Source: Coprinellus micaceus (lineage: Eukaryota > Basidiomycota > Agaricomycetes > Agaricales > Psathyrellaceae). From it: a stretch of DNA of 64,000 nt. The stretch covers positions 1,426,001 through 1,490,000 of the forward strand of contig OX596346.1 of the NCBI GenBank assembly GCA_951394405.1. Reading direction: 5' to 3'. This document shows positions 24,390-33,644 of this stretch, in pieces. The notes under the pieces are model-generated. The model made no database searches. It saw nothing but the letters and a program-made list of their open reading frames with translations, and was not told where the DNA came from. Positions within the stretch are counted from its first letter, which is position 1. Each line of letters begins with the position of its first letter. The translations under genes were made by a program, and so were the position numbers.

Positions 24390-26382
24390 ATGCCGAGATT
24401 TGCCCCTGACAGCCGAGGACTCGTGGTCAATGTCGAGGCCAATTCAGATGATGAGTTCGACAGGCACGATGCCCCAAGAACGTCGACGGGACTTGTACAA
24501 CGTACGTCTTTCCTTCAGACCTCCATCTACCCCCCAGGCTCACGAATGGACTCTTCATTGGATCCTGAAGACCGAGAACAGAAACTCATGGTGAAGTTGG
24601 GCTTCTCGTTCTTCATATTCGGGCTAATCAACAATGGCGGGTACGAGTTCCTCTCCGTTTGACTACCACACTAACGGGAGTCTACACATATAGTGCTCTA
24701 CGTGATTATCCTATCTGCCGCCCTCGACCTAGTACCACCTTCGACGCCCAAAGGTATCATCGCGTTCTGTAACATTGCACCGGCGCTTGTGGCCAAGGTC
24801 GCCTGGCCGTACATCCTCAAGGGTCGCATACACTACTCGAGGAGGTTGATAGGTTGTTGCGTTCTGAGTTTCCTTGGAATGGTAGTGCGTCGCTATCTAT
24901 CTCCCCCTTGCTTTCTCGATGTAACTCTGCCCAACAGACGATTGCATTATTTGATGGTCTTCTTGTGAGGTTATTGGGCATTGCATTTGCCTCCTTTTCC
25001 TCAGGTACGCACCTTGGAACGAACGTCACACGACACCTTGGTTCTGAACAGTACACCAGGCCTGGGCGAACTCACGTTCCTGCAACTCTCTACCACATAT
25101 TCTCCCCCATCCGTCGCTGGGCACGCAGTCGGATACTTCGCTTCCGGGACCGGAGCAGCAGGGCTCGTTGGCGCGTTCCTCTGGTGGGAAGTCCGGGGAC
25201 TCGGGGTCAGGCTGGGAGTTGGGATGTCTGCGGTACGCCTCTTCATTAAAATACTTTCTTGAACTTGGGCCGTTCTAAGGAGCTGGATAGGTCATGCCGT
25301 TCATCATACCATTAACCTACCACTTCCTCCTTCCACACAGTTCCGCATTTTTATTTGCAGTCACTCCGACTGTGTACGACAGTAACTTCAGCCCTCCCCC
25401 TGCGCTCTCAGCATTGCCGTACACGCCACTCGCAGCAGCAGAAGACGAGGAAGGAGAAGAAGAGGGAACATATGCGCCAGGGCCTGACAAAGGGACGCAT
25501 TTGACGGTTGCCGATAAGATTAGGCTCGTACAGCCCCTGTTGCTGAAGTACATGCTGCCTCTGTGTACGTTCCATCTTTGCGGGCTTCACAACTTCCTTC
25601 CATACTGACCACCTACGACAGTTTGTGTCTATCTCGTATGTTTCTACCCTTCCACTCCAGTATCCGCTAACGTCCCATCGCGCCCCATAGTTCGAATACA
25701 CGATCAACCAAGGAATTGGACCAACACTCCTATATCCTGTTCCTTCTAAAGAAGCCTCTTGGATCCTCAGCAAGATTATCCACACCGCCAGGGATTATTA
25801 CCCCCTGTGGCAGGTACGTCCTTCAAGCCCTCGCCTCTCCAGGCCCAACTAACGGTACTCGTAGCTCGTGTACCAAACGTTCGTGTTCCTTTCCAGATCA
25901 TCCATTTCTATGGGCCTGCCCCCGTTGCCCGAACGACTCCTTCCCTTGCCCTCCGTGGTCCAAGGCGTCATATTGTCTACCCTCGCATATGAGGCGGCTG
26001 TGGGGTTCTTTGGCACTAGTCCAGACGAACTAAACCAAACCAAGAACATATTCTTCGTGTTCTTCCTCATATGTCTGGAAGGCATCTGCGGTGGGCTCGC
26101 ATAGTGAGTTTCCGTTCATTAGCTTTCCGCAATAGCTGTCGCAGGACTAACGCGACTACCAGCGTCAACGTGTTCTATCGAATCAACCACGAACCGCCGG
26201 ACGCCAACATTCGGTATAACGATATTGAGCTTACGCGCCAGGCCAGGGAGTTCAGGATAGGCTCTATTGGGTTCGCAGACTCTACTGGGATCCTGCTTGC
26301 CTCTATCCTCGCCGTCCCAACCGAGGTTGAGCTGTGTAATGCTCAGGCAGTGAGAGGGAAGTTGTTCTGTAAGGGTCTGTAG
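24390..26382 (+). CDS. BTN1: Battenin, CLN3 family lysosomal/vacuolar membrane protein
   Basis: Multi-spanning vacuolar membrane protein linked to vacuolar pH and amino-acid homeostasis (yeast Btn1, human CLN3). The ATG at 24390 gives MPRFAPDSRGLVVNVEANSD, then the first membrane segment LGFSFFIFGLINN and VLYVIILSAALDLVPPSTPK, typical of CLN3. Later exons give IAFCNIAPALVAKVAWPYIL, YFASGTGAAGLVGAFLWWEV, LLKYMLPL, FEYTINQGIGPTLLYPVP, YYPLWQLVYQTFVFLSRSS and YVNVFYRINHE. Several short introns interrupt the frame, which stops at 26382. An acidic luminal or cytosolic loop (DEEGEEEGTYAPGPDKG) lies mid-protein. Signatures are spread over the whole length, so the call is firm although some borders are approximate. 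Confidence 0.92.
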
Positions 26383-26663
26383 ACTTCGTTGTAAACTAGT
26401 ATGTATGACCATGGACCACCTAGCCTAGCTTCGCTATTATATTTATTTAATCCTTCTCTCTTTCGTGACTCTCACGAACAGTTCCCTCAACCCAACCCCA
26501 ACCTCTCACGAGCGCAGGGCAGAACCGAGCGGAAGCCCCTGTCTTCACGACGGCCCTGTGCGGGCCGCCTCTATTGAGCCCGAAGTCGGCTTCAGAGGTT
26601 GAGTCGGTCAGTCTTCCTTCAACCCTCTCCACCGCTTGGCCGTATCGCTCCTCTAAGTCCACC

Positions 26664-27422
26664 ATGGAGTCCGTCGTTTTAGAGACGAGCATGGGTGATA
26701 TCCAGTTCGAATTGTACTGGAACCACGCACCTAGGGTACGCTCGTTTCGCGATCGAACCGACCAAGCACTAATAGCGTGTGGTTCGGTGCTGCAGACCTG
26801 CAAGAACTTCGTGGAGCTGGCGAAGAGAGGGTACTACAACGGAGTCATATTTCATCGAATCATTGCTGTGAGACATCTTCTCTTGCTGGTCGAGGTCATA
26901 CTGAACGAGCGATAGGACTTCATGGTTCAAGGTGGCGACCCTACCGGAACTGGGAGAGGTGGGACGAGTATCTACGGGCAGAAATTGTGCGTACTAGTCT
27001 CTCAATTGACGGAACCACGCTCGAAATGGCTGACATATAATAACTACATGCAGTGAGGATGAGATCAGCCCCGAGCTGAGATTTACGGGGGCGGGCATCC
27101 TGGCTATGGCCAACTCTGGGCCTAATACCAACGGTACGTCCCTATCTGCGTGGTTAATTGATGTTGCTGAAGGCATGTTGTGTTACTGCTAGGATCTCAA
27201 TTCTTCATCTCGCTTGGCCCGACACCGTACCTTGATGGCAAGCACACAATCTTCGGAAGGGTTACCTCAGGAATGAGAGTCGTGCAGAGGCTAGGAGCTG
27301 TCGGAACAGACGCACAAGACAAGTACGCACATGGCACGATCCCTTAACCTATGAATATCGAGCTGACTTACTTTTTCAGACCTCTCGAAGACGTCAAGAT
27401 CTACAAGGGACGAGCCATTTGA
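26664..27422 (+). CDS. PPIL1: PPIL1-like cyclophilin (peptidyl-prolyl cis-trans isomerase)
   Basis: Single-domain cyclophilin of about 160 residues, catalysing proline cis-trans isomerisation; PPIL1 orthologues work in the spliceosome. Exon 1 (26664-26735) encodes [20 protein letters not shown]. Later exons give [79 protein letters not shown] and [20 protein letters not shown], ending YKGRAI. The active-site pattern FHR...QGGDPTGTG...AMA..GP..N.SQFF...P...LDGKHTIFG is intact. The short loops and compact length match PPIL1 rather than CypA. Four introns near 26736-26795, 26868-26914, 26985-27053 and 27135-27191 plus a last one near 27324-27380 split the gene. Confidence 0.93.
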
Positions 27423-27702
27423 GACCTCCACTTTGAAAGTCTCCAGGGAAAACACGCCCATCCTGTCCATTGGATCCTATTCAAAACAGGTTTTGGCATC
27501 TCCCGGGCACGCTCGGCAGCAAAGTCAACCCTGCATCGCATCCGGTGCAACTTGGTCTAGTGGCACCTGGTGTAGGCCTTCACCCTATCTCCAAAAGCGT
27601 CACAACGACCGCCCGCAGCTGGTATCGGAAAGGTATACTATCTTACAGTACAGATTTCAAACTCCAGGTATATTGACAATGGGACATTCCCTTCCAGCGC
27701 AC

Positions 27703-29133
27703 TCAATGGTTGCACTGCCAACCGAACACCCAATCCTCCATGGCGATCTCTCGAGAGGTCGGTCTCTCCGAATAGTCTATTTTGAGGCACTTCCCAATGA
27801 ATTCCGCCGCACCCTTGACCTCCTCCTTGGTGAGGATGTTGGCACTAGCGAGACGTGCTTCGATGGAAGTTGCAGGAAAGGCCTTCCTTCGTAAAAGGTT
27901 CCCTTGGAGAACATGGCATCAGAGTCATCAAACTTGAGGCTACGCGGGGTGTCTAACCTTCTTCGTCCAAAACCCCGTCTTTCCATTGAGCCCGACTCAA
28001 GTCCAGTGCAGTGAAGCACTGGCCTGTAACAGCGAAGATTTGAGCCAGGAGATCCTCTTCTTCAGTCCAATTATCGCCATCTCCAATGGGGTTGAAGAGC
28101 CATTCGCCGACGAGCAGCTCAAAGGCCAGGCACCCCACTGCCCAGATGTCCACCCTGGGGCCGAAGCTGGACCCAATGACGGCCTCTGGTGCACGTAGCG
28201 CAATTGACCCGAACACGTTCACAGTCGGTTGTACGCCAGCCCACTGCCCTGTGATACGAAATGACAGGTTAAAATAGGATTTTGCGATGCGACGAAGAGG
28301 CGAACCGTGTCCTAAATCAATGAGGCAGTACGAGTGTACTCCGGAGTCGTAATGCGACATATCCCAATGAGACCCAGGTGCTGGTAAAGGTTGAGCCGCG
28401 TAGACAAAATGCCGGTTACCTTCAAGATTGAATTCGCCAACGACCTGAGGGCTGTGGTTGGCGAGGTATCGCTCGCAAGCTAGATTGTTATCAAGGCCCT
28501 CGGCGAGGATGTTGGTGCCTTTAATGTCTGGTAAGGGCAAAGTAAGGATCCCAATAAGATACTATGTGCCGCGACCGCCGTGCTGAAGGACCGCACCCGT
28601 GTGGATAATCTTCCTATCATGAAGGCTCACAAGGCCGCTCAATACGTCGAAGACAATCTTCTTGACGATATATGGCTTGAGCGCCTTGTTGGGGGCAGCC
28701 CTTCTAAAGGAAGTCACGTCAAGGCCGAGAGGGGCGAACACGAGGCAGAGATGAGGGCCGCTGGGGCCCTGAACCTCGAAGTCATCCAAGAGCTTGGCGA
28801 CGTTTTCGATTGAACGGTCGTCCTTGATAGATTTGTGGAAGGCTAGTTCGTTCATCCTCCCGAAACGATGCTCTTCTGTGGCTGTCCTTGTGAGAATTTT
28901 GACGACGTAGTATCTAAGGTCCTCCTCAGAGCTGCCATGGCGTTGAGACCATGAGGAGACGGGCTGGAGAAGAGAGAGGATGGGACCTACGAAACTGTTA
29001 AGTCAACTGTGAGCCACACCGTCGAGTACTGTCCAGAGCCGAGGTGGTTCAGTAACTCGTACTGTCCACCATTCAGCCTCATCCCAGGCTCAGGATAGAA
29101 AAAATCGAGATTGGGTATGACAGTCGGGGCCAT
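27703..29133 (-). CDS. SRPK-like protein kinase 1 of a local trio
   Basis: Predicted serine/threonine kinase of the SR-protein-kinase type expanded in mushrooms. The ATG at 29133 starts MAPTVIPNLDFFYPEPGMRL. The glycine-rich loop LGSGQYSTVW is followed by the ATP-anchoring lysine in RYYVVKILTRTA. Joining across a catalytic-loop intron (about 28602-28532) gives HTDIKGTN, so the catalytic Asp and metal-binding Asn are present; CLIDLGHG keeps the DFG-type Asp, and LRAPEAVIG and DIWAVGCLAFELLVGEWLF complete the C-lobe. A last exon (about 27900-27703) adds NLLRRKAFPATSIEAR and ends DWVFGWQCNH before TGA. All key residues are present. The first splice junction, near 29000, is unclear. The gene shares promoter motif and intron layout with the other two kinases. 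Confidence 0.82.
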
Positions 29134-29525
29134 TGTTCGGGAGATTGAAAGTCTACAAAAATTGTTAGAGAGACTCAAGGAGGGCAATACACCCCCGATC
29201 TTATATACCGACGCCTGTACAATAATTGCCTTCATTGATCATAATTTGGCGCCCACATTGGCGCCCACAGACAACACGCGTCGGACGATTATGTCCCATA
29301 TTAAGGCTTATTGTTACGCCACACAGGCCTTCCTCGCGGACGCGCAGCCTTAATGATAGGCCTTGGCTTTAGCCTTCTCCATGAGCTGCCCACTGCTCGA
29401 CAAACGACTTCAAGGGGGGTCAGGCCAAAGCGTCCAGGACTTCAGTACCAATTCAGTGGTTATTAACTTTTATGCCCCATTGGAAATGCATAATGTATTC
29501 CAACAACCCCATTGCTAGGGAGCTC
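29134..29525. other. Promoter region of kinase 1
   Basis: Contains the shared kinase promoter box (see 29246-29270) and a TATATAA on the minus strand at 29201-29207, about 70 bp before the ATG. The left part of the neighbouring pseudokinase 3' flank is also here. Confidence 0.5.
29246..29270 (-). promoter_or_regulatory. Shared kinase promoter box, kinase 1 copy
   Basis: Reads CTGTGGGCGCCAATGTGGGC then GCCAA on the minus strand, two GTGGGCGCC repeats about 115 bp before the ATG. The following GATCAATGAAG is also shared with kinase 3. Confidence 0.55.
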
Positions 29526-30968
29526 TTACACTAAATGGTTTGAACCACAGCACAGAGCCCCAAGGAGCCATGCATGATTGTATAGCTGGTCCGCCAATGG
29601 CCTATCCGCTGGATTCAAACGGAGGCACTTCCGGATGATGTCTGCGGTATCTAATATCTCGTCTTGTGGTATAATATTGTTGCGCGCCAAACGGCTTTCG
29701 AGCGAGGCGGTACTGATTTCGTTCCGGAGGAGGTTCCCTAGAATACGTGGATGCAGTCAGTGTAAGATCAAGAGGCTTTCATACCACGCCGATAATGCCT
29801 CACCGTCTTTATCGAAGAATTTATCCCTGTAAATAGCCCGGTGGAGGACCTCGGCTTTAAAATGTTCCCCCGTAATCTCAAGGGCCTCAGCGAGGAGCTC
29901 TTCGCTAGTTGCGTTACCCGCCGCGTTGAAGAGGGGCTCGCCAACAAGGAGCTCGAATATCAAGCATCCCAGCAACCAAATGTCGAGGTTGGTACTTACC
30001 CCCAGGCCAAGGATAACCTCCGGAGTCTGCAGCGCGGCGGAACCAAGGGCGCTAAAATTGGGAGGCTGGTCGGCCCATTGACCTACGGGGTTGGTCGGTC
30101 AGCACTGTTCCCGACACCCCTCTGTAAGGGGAGGGCCTTACCATGGGTTAGACCAATGAGGGAGTAAAGCTGCCCCTCGGATACCATGTGGGACATATCC
30201 CATGGAGGGCCAAACCCAACCAAAGGCTGTGACTTGTATGCGAAGTGGCGCTGGCCTCGATGTTCAAATTTCCCCGTTATCTCTGGTGGGTTGCTGGACA
30301 GGGCCTCGGTGACTTGCGGTTCGGCTCCGAATAATATGGAGTCGCAGAGTACCTTACTGCCTTTTACATCTGAGAAATGAGGGCCGGCGTTAGTGCATCA
30401 GCACTGACCTAAGCTGGAGTAAGGGACGAAGAGAACCCACTTGTGTGAATGATATTCATCCCGTGCAGCACGCTCAAGGATTCCGCAATGCACATGATGA
30501 TGGTCTTCACAATATACGGCTTGAGGGAGCTATCTGGTGCCGTCCTCCCGAAAGAGGCTACGTCTTCTCCGAGTAGGTTCAGAACGAAACATAGGTGATG
30601 CCCGTTGGACCCCTCGACTTCGAAATCATCGAAGATTACAGGGAGGTAGTGCAGGTCCTTCTCCTTAATCTTTCGGAGGAATACCAGCTCTTTCACTGGC
30701 TCAGTTCGGTGCTTCTTCGTTGCAGTAGCTGTCAAGATCTTCAACGCGAAGAACTCGTCTTGGGAGCTAGTGTCTTCGTGAGCATGTCGAGCATCGACAG
30801 ATGATGTAGAGGATCATAAACGCACGGATTGGCGGTATCGGAGACGAGCCACACAGTCGAGTGGCGCCCCTCCCCTAGCTGCCTCAAAGCTTCGTATCTC
30901 CCTTCCTTCAGCTTCATGCCGGGCTTAGGGTAGAAGCGGTCTAGATCCGGGGAAACCGTTGGTACCAT
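29526..30968 (-). CDS. SRPK-like pseudokinase (kinase 2 of the trio)
   Basis: Related to the two flanking kinases, with intact splicing and open frame but missing catalytic residues. The start is taken at the ATG at 30968 (MVPTVSPDLDRFYPKPGMKL) by alignment with its neighbours; an in-frame ATG also exists at 31001. GEGRHSTVW and the lysine of ALKILTATAT are kept. The catalytic loop, joined across the intron at about 30441-30371, reads HTNVKGSKVL, where the neighbours have HTDIKGTN and HTDVKGTNVL: catalytic Asp is Asn and the metal-binding Asn is Lys. The DFG-type motif reads SLIGLTHG instead of CLIDLGHG, losing the metal-binding Asp. APE is altered in context (LQTPEVILG). The last exon ends CCGSNHLV before TAA. 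Phosphotransfer is unlikely; ATP binding or scaffolding remains possible. Confidence 0.8.
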
Positions 30969-31274
30969 CTTCGTGGAGAGGTAGATGGAGCCGAATCCCA
31001 TGGACGTTGCCCTTTAAAAGGGGTTTGGGGCGGAACCGATGGGAGTCAATTGTTCCTATCTTGTATATTGGAGATTCGCACACAGACGCCCACAGACTAG
31101 ACTATCTTGGCAGCCTCTCTGATTGTGCCGTCAATTAGGCGCCCTCTTTCGGCGATCTCCTTTGGCGTCTAAAACATCCGAATCCGACAACACAGCTTGC
31201 GGCCTGCAGCTGCCGAAATGGTTACGCCCCTCTCCCTTGCACCACGACCGGACTTCTCAGCAGGTATCGACCCC
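30969..31274. promoter_or_regulatory. Divergent promoter between pseudokinase and ArfGAP
   Basis: 306 bp. Holds the pseudokinase promoter box (31074-31095), a TATACAAG on the minus strand at 31060-31067, and the sequence TTAGGCGCC at 31135-31143 on the ArfGAP side. Confidence 0.45.
31074..31095 (-). promoter_or_regulatory. Shared kinase promoter box, pseudokinase copy
   Basis: Minus strand reads CTGTGGGCGTCTGTGTGCGA then AT, matching the kinase 3 box (TGTGGGCGTCAGTGTGGGCG) with the second repeat partly decayed, about 106 bp before the ATG. Confidence 0.5.
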
Positions 31275-33041
31275 ATGGCCTCATTGCAGAGTAAATTGAC
31301 GACCGAGAGGAACCAAAAGGCTTTGCATGAACTCTTAACCAAGGCAGGAAATGGTACGTGGCGACTTCTAGACGACACCGAGGAAATCCCTGACGGAGAT
31401 GGTCGGTAGACACCTGCGCGGATTGTAAAGCTAGAAACCCAAGATGGACTTCTCATAACTTGGGCATCTTCATATGGTGTGTCGTATTCGGGATCTACGA
31501 GATAGTAAGCTGAGCGATCTACAGCATGAACTGCGCCAGCATTCACCGCAAGTTGGGGACGCACATCACCAAAGTGTACGTTCCAGCGGTAGTCGAGGTT
31601 GAATCGCCGTTGAAGCTATATTGACTGTAGGAAGAGTATGACCATGGATACCTGGACAAAAGAACAAGTTGAGGTGTGTGTACCCTGCGGGATCATCGTC
31701 AGCTCAGCGTTTCTAATGCTCGTGTGGACAGGCCATGAAGAACGTGGGCAACGCCAAGTCCAATGCGATCTACAACCCTAACGAAGCTCGTCACCCACCA
31801 CCGCCCAATTTGGAGGACGGCGAAAGGGACAGCGAAATGGAGCAGTACATTCGAGGTGCGCAGTGTCCCCCTGTTACAGTGACAATGACAGCCGTCTAAT
31901 GAATGAATTCATTGCAGCGAAGTATGAATACAGGAAGTTCATTGACAAAAGTGCTCTAGCGGCATCGAAGCTCGGTCCCTCGCGATCCGCTGCAACTGTC
32001 ACGCCACGATCCGTGTCTTCGCCGCTAACGACCAACACACGATCGTCCACCATTCCTGCCAGTTCGAGCCTGAGGAACCCTCCCATCCAGGACTCGAAAC
32101 CTTCGTTACCATCCTTGGCTCCGAAGCTTACCCCACAACCGCGCTCAGTTTCCCAGCCTGTTGTTGCTCCCCTGAACCCACAGCAACAACAACCCTCAGC
32201 GGGCAGTGTTTGGAACGATCTCATTCAGCTGCAGGACAGCAATACCTCCTCGACCTCAACACTGCCGCTACAGTTCTCCGCTCAGCCCACACTCGGGTCC
32301 GCGCATCTAACACCCAGCTTCGCACACTCGACCCTCTCCGCAAACCCCACCGGATTCAACCCCTTCCAGACACAGCTCCAGCCCCAATTCACCTCCGCCT
32401 CCCTCTCCTCGCCGTTCACACCTGGATTCCAGGGTGCGATGCAGCCCAGTTCTAGTTTCGGGCAGCAGCTATTCATGAGCCACACCGGGATGCCCGGTTT
32501 TACGGGCGGTGGTGGGTTGGGCACCCCAACCACACAGCCGGCCCAGTTTTTCCAACCCCAGCCCCAATCCGCTACCCTCCCCATCCAGACCCCTCCCGCA
32601 CACCAGGGCTTCTTGACACCATCTCCATCGCAAGGGATGATGTCTGCCCCAGTGTCCCAGACGCATTTCATCACACCCAGCCCCCAACAATTCCTCTCCG
32701 CGAGCCAACAACCCCAGATGCATATGATGGGTATGCAACCTCAGGGTACGGGGATGTTTATGAGTACACCGAGTCCACAGCCGATGAGTATGGGCATGAT
32801 GCCGAATGGGACGAGTCCGTCACCGATTCCCGGTATGATGGGTGGGGGGATGGGGATGCAGTCGGCGGGACAGTTTGGCGGGGGAATGATGCAGCAGCAG
32901 CAGCAGCAACAACAACAACAACAACAACAGCAGCAGCAGGGACAGTTCATGCAGGGACTGCCTGCAGGAATGCTCTCGCCTGCTAACTTCCAGGCCGCGA
33001 CAGGGAACAATCCCTTTGCCCACAGGCATGGAACAATGTAA
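31275..33041 (+). CDS. ArfGAP domain protein (SMAP/Age2 type)
   Basis: GTPase-activating protein for Arf small GTPases in vesicle traffic at Golgi or endosomes. Exon 1 (31275-31353) is MASLQSKLTTERNQKALHEL plus LTKAGN. Exon 2, starting at 31410, gives DTCADCKARNPRWTSHNLGI then FICMNCASIHRKLGTHITKV. The four zinc cysteines (CADC...CMNC) and the arginine finger in IHRKLG are present. Next are MDTWTKEQVEAMKNVGNAKS and EQYIRAKYEYRKFIDKS. The large last exon (31919-33041) is Pro/Gln/Met-rich and disordered, with a run of 16 glutamines. An in-frame ATG at 31218 could add 19 residues, but family members begin near residue 1 as chosen. The gene sits inside the kinase trio without functional relation evident. 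Confidence 0.9.
32892..32939 (+). repeat. CAG/CAA trinucleotide repeat encoding 16 Gln
   Basis: Five CAG, seven CAA, four CAG in the last exon of the ArfGAP gene. The run is likely length-variable between strains. Confidence 0.9.
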
Positions 33042-33644
33042 GTACATATACGTGTGTTGGCGGGCGGTTCTTCGTGAGGAAATGGCGCGCGAGGCGTGGG
33101 TTTTAAGTATACCTGGTGAGATATCTATTCGGCGGGATTTGGTTGACTTACGGGGCGGATGGATTATGCTTTCAAGGTTCAGGTTAAAATGTCTAATATA
33201 TCTAGCGTATCCTTTCTTGATTATCACGACTCTGGGTTTAACTTTCGTGGGTCTAACTGTGCTCCTACGGCCATGGTAGGGGGTGCCACCGCTTCCAACG
33301 ACCAGGGTCTGCCTTGCTATTAATAGTACCTGGCCTCGGTGTCTTTAGACATCACGGAGGGTGACCAGACGTTGGCGACTATTCTTCTGCGCCGAGTTAC
33401 CTTCGACACCTAGTTTCGTGTCTTTGAAGAAGGCGAGCGCAGCGTAACAATAAGGAGCCCCCCAAAGAAGCTGTGTCAAATACGTGCTAATTGGGTTTCG
33501 TTTGTGGGCGTCAGTGTGGGCGCCAATCCAGATCAATGAAGACAATAATAGCTGAAGGTACTTCATAGATATGTAAGATCGACGATATATTTCTGCTCTC
33601 CTGACAGTCGGACTCTACTAACCCGCCCTTTAGCCTCCTGGACA
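33042..33644. other. Intergenic, promoter of kinase 3
   Basis: About 0.6 kb. Carries the shared kinase promoter box at 33502-33527 and an AT-rich stretch (GATATGTAAGATC, about 33568-33580) in the place of the TATA box of kinase 1. Nothing else was recognised. Confidence 0.5.
33502..33527 (+). promoter_or_regulatory. Shared kinase promoter box, kinase 3 copy
   Basis: TTGTGGGCGTCAGTGTGGGC followed by GCCAAT, 118 bp before the ATG, with GATCAATGAAG just downstream as in kinase 1. Confidence 0.55.

Noticed and set aside
31001..31001. Longer start for the pseudokinase at the ATG at 31001
   Set aside because: The two paralogues begin at the position matching the ATG at 30968, so the 11 extra residues are probably untranslated leader.
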